Shown here: in pieces, positions 1 through 5,441 of the stretch
How the letters are laid out: each line of letters begins with the position of its first letter
Position numbering within the stretch: position 1 is the first letter of the stretch
Origin: an uncultured Porphyromonadaceae bacterium
GTDB lineage: Bacteria; Bacteroidota; Bacteroidia; Bacteroidales; Muribaculaceae
NCBI GenBank assembly: GCA_900555915.1
Contig: USNC01000113.1
Coordinates: 1 to 5,666, forward strand
Reading direction: 5' to 3'
Length of the DNA stretch: 5,666 nt
The notes under the pieces: generated by a model
The model's database searches: none
Told to the model about the DNA's origin: nothing
The model's input: the letters and a program-made list of their open reading frames with translations, nothing else
Made by a program: the position numbers and the translations under genes

Positions 1-2
1 GG

Positions 3-2024
3 ACTCCGGAGGGATGGACCGTCGAGATGCGCGGCAACGTGGAGCGCGGCGAGAGCTGGACTCCGGGCTCTGCCAATCCGGGGCTCCCGGCACCGTCAGA
101 CGGAGACGCATACTATGGAATAAATTTCTCCATGGGTCAGCAGGACGAATGGCTGATTACTCCGGAGGTGACATTGGCGGAGAATATGGCGCTGAGCTAT
201 TGGCTATATCTTGAGCCTCTTTTCCTTTATAAACTTGACAATGTGGATTGGGATACGTCTCAGTTCATAGGCGACAAGGAGGTTGCCGCCACGCTGCAGA
301 TATGGGTTCAGCCCGAAGGAGGGGAGTGGGAGATGATCCACGACTATGCCGATGACTTCGCCGACTTCTCGCTCGATGAACTGTATATGAGTTCGCCTAT
401 GGGTCTTGAGAAGAAAACGGAAAGTCTGGCCGCATATTCAGGCAAGAAGGTCAAAGTGGCTTTCCGGTATGTGGGCACGGACGGCAACACGATGTTTATC
501 GATGCCGTAGGCATCGGCTATCCTGCGCTTGAGGGAATCTCGTATATGGATCCCTTCTCCACGCTCTACTGGGGTTTCGACCGCAGTTGGCAGATGGCAG
601 GTCTTGTAGCCGATTTCGCCATGTATCCGGTATATCAGCCGCTTTCGTGGATGAATATGGCATATATTGAAGATGCGGAGTTCACCTGGGAATATTGCGA
701 CCCGATCACCGCCGAGATGGTGACTACAGACGAGGATCCTGATCTGCTCACAGTGGAGTATGTGCCCGACTATAGATCCGCGGCCTCGCTCAAAAACAAT
801 TTCTTCTATCCTCCCACGCTGCATGCTACAGCTCCTAATTCCACACCGGCAAGTTATACGGCTCCCTATGTCTATTTCCAGGCAGGAGGCAAACCGGAGC
901 GCACGCTCAACGACGGCACTGAACTTGAAGTGTCGCTGTTGCCTTTCGCTTTCAACAATGTCGGCATGTCGGTCGTGATGGTTGATGACGAGCAGATCGG
1001 CGATCCCGCCATTCCGGTGTTCGGCCATAACGCCAATACGGACCGGTACTGGCTCAACTATTCACTCAACGGTGAGGAACCTATGGAAGGCGACTATTCG
1101 CATCTGGAGGGCATTGCCAACATGTTCTTCGCGACAGAGGCTCCTCTGGTGGTCAACGGCATGACAGTGTATGGCTTCGGACAAATCGACGCGGATGCTG
1201 AACTCACAGCCGTGATCTACGCTCTCAATGAGGAGATGAGCGCTGATTTCACCACTTTCACTGAGATTGCCTCCACTACTATCAAGGGGTCTGACATCAT
1301 AGCCCAGTATTCCGACGACAACGGATACCTTACGCTTCCTTTTGATTTCGAGTCTCCCGTAGTGGTCAGGGCCACTCTGGAACATCCGGCCTATGTGTTC
1401 ATGCTTAGAGGATTCAATTCCGACAAGGTGAAATATTTCGCTCCTCTGCAGAGCGGGGATCCGGATCCGAACAATCTCTGTCTGGGATATATCCTCAACC
1501 ATATCGATCTGAGCAACCACATTGCTGACCGTCCGGCATACTATTCGTTCAAGCCGATGGTATATAAGGTCGGCGAGGAATACGTGGATCCCTACGGATC
1601 GTTTGCGATTGGTATCAACGGCGAGTATCCCTGGCTTACGACAGACTGCGACGGCATCAATCTTGGCCGTCAGGGCAAAGTAGAGGTGGCGCTTGGCAGT
1701 TACTTCGACGGCAGCCAGCTTAAAGTGGAGGTTCCTGCCGGAGTTACGGCGAGTGTGGCCGGCCGTTACAATGAGTGCGTTCTGACAGTGGAGCACAATG
1801 CGGCGGAGGTGATCGTAGACGGCGATATCGTGGTTAGCGGTCCCGGCGTTGAGGTGACTATTCCGGTGAAGGAAGATCCGAATGGAATCTCTTCGGTGGT
1901 TTCGGACGATTCAGAAGTCGAGGGCATCTACAATCTTAGCGGCAACCGTGTGGGCAAGGCTGACAAGGGAGTCTACATTGTAAAATATTCCGACGGCTCG
2001 GTACGCAAGACCATTATCCGGTGA
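3..2024 (+). CDS. Secreted choice-of-anchor J domain protein with C-terminal sorting-like tail (5' partial)
   Basis: The frame is open from the first bases, so the gene starts left of the window. About 673 residues remain and the signal peptide is not visible. The first in-frame ATG (27) is internal: the eight codons before it read TPEGWTVE, the normal opening of a choice-of-anchor J (cleaved-adhesin/MAM-like) domain. That domain covers roughly nt 3-530, with the hallmarks DEWLITPEVTL near its start and LAAYSGKKVKVAFRY then FIDAVGIG at its end. The middle (nt 530-1600) is beta-rich and aromatic-rich and I do not recognise it. Nt 1600-1875 looks like an Ig-like all-beta domain. The last 46 residues (nt 1884-2021) carry YNLSGNRV, KGVYIVKYSDG and a basic RKTIIR end. 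This resembles a shortened Bacteroidetes type IX secretion sorting domain (type A). Inference: an exported or surface protein that binds glycan or protein; no catalytic motif is visible. A terminator follows 26 bp after the stop. Confidence 0.93.
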   Translation, partial: TPEGWTVEMRGNVERGESWTPGSANPGLPAPSDGDAYYGINFSMGQQDEWLITPEVTLAENMALSYWLYLEPLFLYKLDNVDWDTSQFIGDKEVAATLQIWVQPEGGEWEMIHDYADDFADFSLDELYMSSPMGLEKKTESLAAYSGKKVKVAFRYVGTDGNTMFIDAVGIGYPALEGISYMDPFSTLYWGFDRSWQMAGLVADFAMYPVYQPLSWMNMAYIEDAEFTWEYCDPITAEMVTTDEDPDLLTVEYVPDYRSAASLKNNFFYPPTLHATAPNSTPASYTAPYVYFQAGGKPERTLNDGTELEVSLLPFAFNNVGMSVVMVDDEQIGDPAIPVFGHNANTDRYWLNYSLNGEEPMEGDYSHLEGIANMFFATEAPLVVNGMTVYGFGQIDADAELTAVIYALNEEMSADFTTFTEIASTTIKGSDIIAQYSDDNGYLTLPFDFESPVVVRATLEHPAYVFMLRGFNSDKVKYFAPLQSGDPDPNNLCLGYILNHIDLSNHIADRPAYYSFKPMVYKVGEEYVDPYGSFAIGINGEYPWLTTDCDGINLGRQGKVEVALGSYFDGSQLKVEVPAGVTASVAGRYNECVLTVEHNAAEVIVDGDIVVSGPGVEVTIPVKEDPNGISSVVSDDSEVEGIYNLSGNRVGKADKGVYIVKYSDGSVRKTIIR

Positions 2025-2049
2025 TGCGTCGGCCACGACTGTAAATTGA

Positions 2050-2080
2050 AGTCTCGATCCTTTTGGATCGGGACTTTTTT
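2050..2080 (+). terminator. Rho-independent terminator after the secreted protein gene
   Basis: An 11-bp stem (2050-2060 with 2065-2075, one G-U pair) closes a TTTT loop and runs into T's through 2080. It lies 26 bp after the stop at 2024 and should end that transcript. Confidence 0.88.
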
Positions 2081-2119
2081 GCAAATTTTCGCTAATTGAC
2101 AAATAGGTTTGCGGCTTTG

Positions 2120-2138
2120 GGGCGGCGTCTCGCCGCCC
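2120..2138. repeat. GC-rich hairpin in the intergenic region
   Basis: GGGCGGCG (2120-2127) and CGCCGCCC (2131-2138) form a perfect 8-bp stem around TCT. No T-run follows, so it is not a standard terminator. It sits between the terminator of the upstream gene and the promoter candidate for the small gene, and may be part of an intergenic palindromic repeat family. Confidence 0.5.
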
Positions 2139-2189
2139 GGTCCGTCAATGGGGCGGGATGCTGCTTCGGGTAGGATTTTTGGTTTTTTG

Positions 2190-2220
2190 TTTGTTTTTAT
2201 TGGTGTAATCTATAATTTAA
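2190..2220 (+). promoter_or_regulatory. Possible Bacteroidetes-type promoter for the small gene
   Basis: TTTG (2190-2193), 19 bp, then TAATTTAA (2213-2220). The spacing fits the Bacteroidetes -33/-7 arrangement (TTTG...TAnnTTTG), but the -7 box matches only four of six fixed positions. It would put transcription start about 35-40 nt before the ATG at 2265. The surrounding stretch is T-rich and plainly non-coding, which supports that ATG over the upstream TTG at 2109. Confidence 0.3.
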
Positions 2221-2264
2221 GTTTTGCACACTTAGTTGCGAAAGTTAAGTCAATAATTAATGCT

Positions 2265-2516
2265 ATGAACGACAGATTGAATGCAGAAGAGAGAAGAGAA
2301 CTGCCCGACTCGGTCTACGGACTTCCGGAACGGCGTGAATATCCTATGCCTGATGCGGCGCATGTGCGCGCGGCGGAGGCGTATTTCAGATATTGTCCGG
2401 ATGAATTGAAGCCGGAACTTGCGAGAGCCATTGAGCGTTTCGCGCGTCGGTATGGTGTGGATGTGAAGTCGTCGGCGGTGCTTGGATATATTCACCTTTC
2501 GCGGAGCGAAAGGTGA
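2265..2516 (+). CDS. Small conserved hypothetical protein with LPDS/HVR motif
   Basis: An 83-residue soluble, charged protein without a signal peptide or membrane segment. The in-frame reading extends back to a TTG at 2109, but that stretch crosses a GC hairpin and a T-rich promoter-like region, so ATG 2265 is the likely start. Residues 13-36 carry ELPDSVYGLPERREYPMPD followed by AHVR, then AYFRYCP and an alpha-helical segment ending ARRYGVDV. From memory this is the motif of a domain found in small stand-alone bacterial proteins and in some phage structural or prohead proteins (I believe DUF6582; the number is not certain). Its molecular function is unknown to me. The gene is monocistronic, with a terminator before it and another after it. 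Oddly, its last codons and stop lie inside a perfect 12-bp inverted repeat. Confidence 0.72.
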   Translation: MNDRLNAEERRELPDSVYGLPERREYPMPDAAHVRAAEAYFRYCPDELKPELARAIERFARRYGVDVKSSAVLGYIHLSRSER

Positions 2517-2517
2517 A
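2491..2517. repeat. Perfect 12-bp inverted repeat spanning the stop codon
   Basis: TTCACCTTTCGC (2491-2502), loop GGA, GCGAAAGGTGAA (2506-2517). The right arm contains the TGA stop (2514-2516) of the small gene, and the arms encode its last residues, IHLSRSER. No T-run follows. It could protect the mRNA 3' end or affect termination of translation (inference). Confidence 0.75.
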
Positions 2518-2526
2518 GGGGCAGGC

Positions 2527-2562
2527 GTTAGGTGTTAGGTGTCAGGGTGTTAGGTGTTAAGT
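2527..2562. repeat. Short degenerate GTTAGGT tandem repeat
   Basis: About five copies of a 7-8-bp unit based on GTTAGGT (GTTAGGT, GTTAGGT, GTCAGGG, TGTTAGGT, GTTAAGTT). It is non-coding and lies between the small gene's stop and the shared terminator. Similar GTTAGG runs occur in Bacteroidales intergenic DNA, from memory. No role is apparent. Confidence 0.65.
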
Positions 2563-2579
2563 TCGATTGTATTATAGAC

Positions 2580-2614
2580 AAAAATCCCGGACTAAACGTT
2601 AGTCCGGGATTTTT
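2580..2614. terminator. Bidirectional terminator between convergent genes
   Basis: A perfect 16-bp stem (2580-2595 with 2599-2614) around a 3-nt loop ACG. It has a GC core (TCCCGGACT/AGTCCGGGA), with A5 on one flank and T5 on the other, so it works in both directions. It begins 63 bp after the plus-strand stop at 2516 and ends one base before the minus-strand stop codon at 2616. Confidence 0.93.
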
Positions 2615-2615
2615 A

Positions 2616-2993
2616 TCATTTGTTGAGTTTCGCAAGGAAGCGGTCGCGGTCCACTATATAGCGTATATGGTGGCCTGAGCCAATCTTCTTCTCGCCGGCG
2701 TATGCCTCGATCTCGAAATGCAGGGCTGCGCCGTCGATTTTTTTCAGCGTGGCAACAGCCTCGACATCCTCACCTACGGCAGTCGGTTTCAGATGTGAAC
2801 ATTCCATGTAGCCCCCTACAGTGGTCTCGTTTTCCTGCAGATGAGGCGCTACGGCCAGCATCGCGGCATTCTCCATTAGAGCAATCATCGCCGGGGTGGC
2901 GAGCACGGGGAGGTCACCGCTTCCGAGGGCCTTTGCCGTCGTTTCTCCGGTGACAATGGATTTGCTCTTATATCTGCAGCCGGTCTCGATCAT
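2616..2993 (-). CDS. FlK-like hotdog-fold acyl-CoA thioesterase
   Basis: A 125-residue cytoplasmic protein of the length usual for single hotdog-domain thioesterases. It has the layout of the fluoroacetyl-CoA thioesterase-like (FlK-like) group: VLATPAMIALMENAAMLAV forms the central hotdog helix, then TTVGG, HLKPTAVG, and a C-terminal GSGHHIRYIVDRDRF strand. T33, E41 and H67 are spaced 8 and 26 residues apart, the same as the Thr42/Glu50/His76 catalytic triad of FlK, so it is probably an active acyl-CoA hydrolase. The substrate cannot be read from sequence; fluoroacetyl-CoA is unlikely in a gut bacterium, and small acyl-CoA housekeeping is the safer guess. Its ATG overlaps the TlpA-like stop (ATGA, 4 bp), so it is the last gene of that unit and probably depends on re-initiation. 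The terminator at 2580-2614 follows directly. Confidence 0.92.
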   Translation of the reverse strand: MIETGCRYKSKSIVTGETTAKALGSGDLPVLATPAMIALMENAAMLAVAPHLQENETTVGGYMECSHLKPTAVGEDVEAVATLKKIDGAALHFEIEAYAGEKKIGSGHHIRYIVDRDRFLAKLNK

Positions 2994-3514
2994 TTCACGA
3001 GCGATTTCAGCACGTTGAAGAATTCCGGATCCTCGCCGATAGTGACGTTGGCGATATTGCCTTCAGGGTCGATGATAAATTTAGTCGGGAATCCCTGTAT
3101 CTGATACTGCTCAAGAAGGTCGTTGTCGCCGGGATTATAGACCTGAAGCCAGGGGAGTTCATATTTCTTCACCGCTTCTTTCCATACATCTACGGAGTCG
3201 CGGCAGTCGATGCCTATTATCTCCACCTTTCCGTCATACTGCCTGTATGCCTCCTTCAGAGCGGGAAAACCTTTAATGCACCAAGGGCACCAACTGCCCC
3301 AGAAGTCGAGTATTACCCACTTGCCGCGCAGATCGGACAGCGAGAGGGGTTTGCCGTTGATATCGTTGAGAGTAAAGGCCGGAGCCGGCACTTTCTCATT
3401 GACAGATGTGGCTGCCGCAGCGGGAGCCTCTTCCGCCTGAGTCTCCTGATTGCCTGCCTTCGCGCCGCATGCGGTGATGAGCAGCACGAGCAGGGGGAAA
3501 ATAAATTTCTTCAT
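2990..3514 (-). CDS. TlpA-family thiol-disulfide oxidoreductase lipoprotein
   Basis: The start is set at 3514, not the longer in-frame ATG at 3556, because the reading from 3514 opens with MKKFIFPLLVLLITACG. That is a lipoprotein signal peptide with lipobox ITAC and lipidated C16; the extra 14 residues would bury it, and part of that stretch is the tandem repeat. The start has the A-rich upstream context usual in Bacteroidales. The 174-residue precursor has a low-complexity Ala/Glu linker (about 20-40) and then an AhpC/TSA-Redoxin (TlpA/ResA-like) domain: APAFTLNDINGKPLSLSDLRGK, active site WCPWC (C76, C79), and the cis-proline loop GFPTKFIIDPEG (P133). It should act at the periplasmic face of a membrane, reducing or exchanging disulfides, for instance in cytochrome c maturation or oxidative defence. 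The CPWC pair is a variant of the more usual CxPC/CPPC. It is coupled to the downstream thioesterase gene and lies 161 bp from kbl. Confidence 0.95.
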   Translation of the reverse strand: MKKFIFPLLVLLITACGAKAGNQETQAEEAPAAAATSVNEKVPAPAFTLNDINGKPLSLSDLRGKWVILDFWGSWCPWCIKGFPALKEAYRQYDGKVEIIGIDCRDSVDVWKEAVKKYELPWLQVYNPGDNDLLEQYQIQGFPTKFIIDPEGNIANVTIGEDPEFFNVLKSLVK

Positions 3515-3543
3515 GTTTTCTTTTTTTTCTGATTTTGATTTCG

Positions 3544-3651
3544 CCAATTGGGCCAATTAGACTAATAGAACTAATTAAGCCAATTTGTCTAATTGGACTA
3601 ATTGGTCTAATTAGTCCAATTAGACAAATTAGTCCAATAGGGCCAATTGGC
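3544..3651. repeat. Twelve-unit 9-bp tandem repeat array with an internal 22-bp palindrome
   Basis: Twelve consecutive units of exactly 9 bp with consensus C(C/T)AATT(A/G)G(A/T/G), for example CCAATTGGG (3544), CCAATTAGA (3553), CTAATTGGA (3589) and CTAATTAGT (3607). Because 9 bp is three codons, the plus strand can be read as an IGLIGP-type peptide, but that reading is not a gene. Inside the array, 3582-3603 and 3609-3630 are perfect 22-bp reverse complements around GGTCT, so a kbl-tlpA read-through transcript would carry a long AT-rich hairpin. The array fills most of the gap between the kbl stop and the TlpA-like start. Confidence 0.9.
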
Positions 3652-3675
3652 CTCTGTTATAACAAGCGAGGGGGC

Positions 3676-4875
3676 TTATTGGATCACGTTGAGTTTTTTG
3701 CCCACTTTGATGAAGGCTTCGATAGCGCGGTCGAGGTGTTCGCGTTCGTGAGCGGCCGAAAGCTGCACGCGGATGCGAGCCTGGCCTTTCGGCACGACGG
3801 GATAGTAGAACCCTGTCACGAATATACCCTCTTTCTGCATCTCGGCGGCGAAGTCTTGCGAGAGTTTCGCATCATAGAGCATCACGGCGCATATGGCAGA
3901 CTGAGTGGGTTTGATGTCGAAACCTGCAGCGAGCATCTTGTCGCGGAAATAGTTGACATTCCGCATGAGTTTTGTATGCAGATCGTCAGACTCTCCAAGC
4001 ATCCTGAACATCTCGAGGCTTGCTCCCACGATGGAAGGAGCCACCGAGTTTGAGAAGAGGTAGGGGCGGCTTCTCTGGCGCAGCATGTCGATTATTTCCT
4101 TCGGGCCGGTGGTGAAGCCACCCATGGCACCTCCGAAAGCTTTGCCGAGAGTGCCGGTGAAGATGTCGATCTTTCCGTAGCAGTCAAACTGTTCGGCCAC
4201 GCCGTGTCCGGTCGGGCCGACAACACCTGCGGAATGAGACTCGTCGACCATGACGAGAGCGTCATATTTCTCGGCGAGTTCGCAAATGCGGTCCATCGGG
4301 GCTACGTTTCCGTCCATCGAGAATACGCCGTCGGTAGCGATTATCTTGAATCGGCAGCCCTGTCCGTCGGCTTCTTTCAGGCAGCGTTCGAGATCGGCCA
4401 TGTCTGCGTTGGCATAGCGGAAGCGCTTGGCTTTGCAGAGGCGCACTCCGTCGATGATCGAGGCGTGGTTGAGCGAATCGGAGATTATGGCGTCTTCCTC
4501 GGTGAAGAGGGGTTCGAAGAGTCCGCCGTTTGCATCGAAGCATGCCGCGTAGAGTATGGTGTCTTCGGTCTTGAAATAGTCGGAGATTGCTTTCTCGAGT
4601 TCCTTATGCAGATCCTGAGTGCCGCATATGAAGCGCACGCTGCTCATGCCGTAGCCGCGCGCGTCCATCGCCTTTTTCGCAGCTTCGACAAGTCTGGAAT
4701 TGTCGGCGAGGCCGAGATAGTTGTTGGCGCAGAAATTAAGCACATCCTTTTCAGAACCCTCGACTTTTATGTCGGCGCTCTGAGGAGTCACGATGATGCG
4801 TTCGTTTTTGTAGAGTCCCGCTTCCTTGATGGAATCAAGTTCCTTGGCGAGGTGGTTTTTGAAGTTTTTATACAT
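3676..4875 (-). CDS. kbl: Glycine C-acetyltransferase (2-amino-3-ketobutyrate CoA ligase)
   Basis: A cytoplasmic PLP enzyme of the alpha-oxoamine synthase family. It cleaves 2-amino-3-ketobutyrate with CoA to glycine and acetyl-CoA, the second step of threonine breakdown after threonine dehydrogenase. Its 399 residues match the roughly 398 of E. coli Kbl, and long blocks agree with it from memory: SVRFICGTQDLHKELE (79-94), CFDANGGLFE (112-121), SLNHASIIDGVRLCKAKR (134-151), IATDGVFSMDG (179-189) and RQRSRPYLFSNS (267-278). H137 is the PLP-stacking position, D211 and H214 lie in VDESH, and K245 in TGTLGKAFGG is the Schiff-base lysine. These blocks separate it from BioF and serine palmitoyltransferase, its closest relatives. 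The C-terminus FYYPVVPKGQARIRVQLSAAH is also Kbl-like. The start is the ATG at 4875, with AGGA 4 nt upstream. No threonine dehydrogenase gene lies next to it in this window. Confidence 0.98.
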   Translation of the reverse strand: MYKNFKNHLAKELDSIKEAGLYKNERIIVTPQSADIKVEGSEKDVLNFCANNYLGLADNSRLVEAAKKAMDARGYGMSSVRFICGTQDLHKELEKAISDYFKTEDTILYAACFDANGGLFEPLFTEEDAIISDSLNHASIIDGVRLCKAKRFRYANADMADLERCLKEADGQGCRFKIIATDGVFSMDGNVAPMDRICELAEKYDALVMVDESHSAGVVGPTGHGVAEQFDCYGKIDIFTGTLGKAFGGAMGGFTTGPKEIIDMLRQRSRPYLFSNSVAPSIVGASLEMFRMLGESDDLHTKLMRNVNYFRDKMLAAGFDIKPTQSAICAVMLYDAKLSQDFAAEMQKEGIFVTGFYYPVVPKGQARIRVQLSAAHEREHLDRAIEAFIKVGKKLNVIQ

Positions 4876-4993
4876 GTTATCCTGATTTATTGGGAAAGGT
4901 AAAGTTTGTCGGAAAAGTTAATGAATGATTGCCGGAGGCGCAGGCGTCTGCCGCCAACTTGATGCGGGTGGACCTCTGTCTCCTTCCGCACCA

Positions 4994-5001
4994 CAAAGAT
5001 A
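4994..5001 (-). promoter_or_regulatory. Bacteroidetes -7 box (TATCTTTG) upstream of kbl
   Basis: Read on the minus strand this is TATCTTTG, a full match to the TAnnTTTG -7 consensus of Bacteroidetes primary sigma promoters. No clear TTTG is seen at -33; the position is taken by CGTCGGT, next to a T8 tract. It predicts a leader of about 110 nt before the kbl ATG at 4875. Near its 5' end the leader can form a 7-bp stem (4986-4992 with 4961-4967, one G-U). An A8/T8-flanked weak hairpin (5005-5031) lies just upstream of the box. Confidence 0.6.
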
Positions 5002-5119
5002 ATAAAAAAAAGCGTAACCGACGTTTTTTTTAGATTATTTATTGAAGGGTAAAGGGAGAAGCAAGCCATGTGGGGCTCCGCCATGCATGCGGAGCACTGA
5101 ACATAATATCAAAATATGA

Positions 5120-5147
5120 AACATTTTAGGGTTTACCCTAAAATGTT
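5120..5147. repeat. 28-bp palindrome AACATTTTAGGG-TTTA-CCCTAAAATGTT
   Basis: Perfect 12-bp arms around TTTA (13 bp if the outer loop bases also pair). No T-run follows on either strand, so it is more likely a protein-binding operator or an RNA stem than a terminator. It lies about 120 bp upstream of the kbl -7 box on the minus strand and 20 bp before the plus-strand promoter candidate. Confidence 0.75.
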
Positions 5148-5164
5148 GGCGTCTCGGCGAATAA

Positions 5165-5327
5165 AATTTGGAATTGTGGTTTTTCTTGATTAATTTCGCA
5201 GTCGGATGGCTATAGGCCATACACATGTCAGCATGATGATACATAACACTTTCCGACGGCAGTGGCGGCTTGCGGGAGACGCCGATGAGTCAGAGTTCCG
5301 CCGGAAAGACAACCACACTTCCAAATT
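5165..5327. repeat. Inverted repeat pair (17 bp, 16/17) flanking a 129-bp segment
   Basis: The left arm, 5165-5181 (AATTTGGAATTGTGGTT), is the reverse complement of 5311-5327 except at one base (5174/5318). The 129 bp between contain the candidate -7 box and a nested imperfect stem of 11 bp with one mismatch (5249-5259 with 5298-5308). The geometry allows either the closing stem of a structured RNA or the flanks of a small invertible DNA segment. No recombinase gene is in the window. Confidence 0.6.
5167..5198 (+). promoter_or_regulatory. Candidate Bacteroidetes promoter TTTG-N20-TAATTTCG
   Basis: TTTG (5167-5170), exactly 20 bp, then TAATTTCG (5191-5198). This fits the Bacteroidetes -33/-7 layout with one mismatch in the -7 box. 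Transcription would start near 5205 and run toward the contig end. The -33 element lies inside the left inverted repeat at 5165-5181. Confidence 0.42.
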
Positions 5328-5339
5328 AACACTATGGCA

Positions 5340-5372
5340 GTCAGCGGCGCGCCGTCAAGGCGTGCCGCTGAC
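5340..5372. repeat. Strong GC-rich hairpin (14-bp stem)
   Basis: GTCAGCGGCGCGCC (5340-5353), loop GTCAA, GGCGTGCCGCTGAC (5359-5372). All 14 pairs form on the plus strand, one of them G-U; on the minus strand the same position is an A-C mismatch. That asymmetry slightly favours a plus-strand RNA. There is no T-run on either side. Confidence 0.75.
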
Positions 5373-5402
5373 GATGACCGCGGCTCATATGGTATATGGC
5401 GC

Positions 5403-5441
5403 ATAAAAGAAGCCGGAACCATCTTCGCAGATGATTCCGGC
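5403..5441 (-). terminator. Rho-independent terminator reading leftward
   Basis: Positions 5412-5424 and 5429-5441 pair over 13 bp around a 4-nt loop. On the minus strand every pair forms (one G-U) and the stem is followed by TTCTTTTA. On the plus strand the same position is a C-A mismatch and only GGTGTTTT follows, so termination of a minus-strand transcript from the right is the better reading. Confidence 0.6.

Noticed and set aside
438..1028. Long minus-strand reading frame (196 codons) opposite the secreted protein
   Set aside because: It is the antisense of a clearly coding beta-rich frame with recognisable domains, and its own translation is His/Arg/Ile-rich without any motif. The 244-codon frame at 1062-1796 is rejected for the same reason.
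2109..2264. Longer N-terminus of the small protein from TTG 2109
   Set aside because: The extra 52 codons cross a GC hairpin, a T-rich promoter-like stretch and an AT-rich leader; the recognised motif begins only after ATG 2265.
2527..2562. CRISPR-like repeats
   Set aside because: Units are 7-8 bp without spacers, so this is a short tandem repeat. The 9-bp array at 3544-3651 is excluded for the same reason.
3535..4053. Plus-strand reading starting with repeated IGPIGLI peptides
   Set aside because: The N-terminal part is the 9-bp tandem repeat read in triplets and the rest is antisense of kbl. The peptide periodicity is a by-product of the DNA repeat.
4204..4902. Plus-strand reading frame of 232 codons opposite kbl
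   Set aside because: It is antisense to a certain kbl and has no recognisable domain; its composition is that of a shadow frame in GC-biased coding DNA.
5249..5308. Cobalamin riboswitch suggested by GAGTCAGAGTTCCGCC
   Set aside because: The B12-box match is imperfect, and the conserved GGGAA...GGTG and CACTG core elements are missing upstream at the expected spacing.
5206..5406. Plus-strand 66-residue reading downstream of the promoter candidate
   Set aside because: It runs through two strong hairpins, has no family features, and is paralleled by an equally featureless minus-strand frame (5228-5455).
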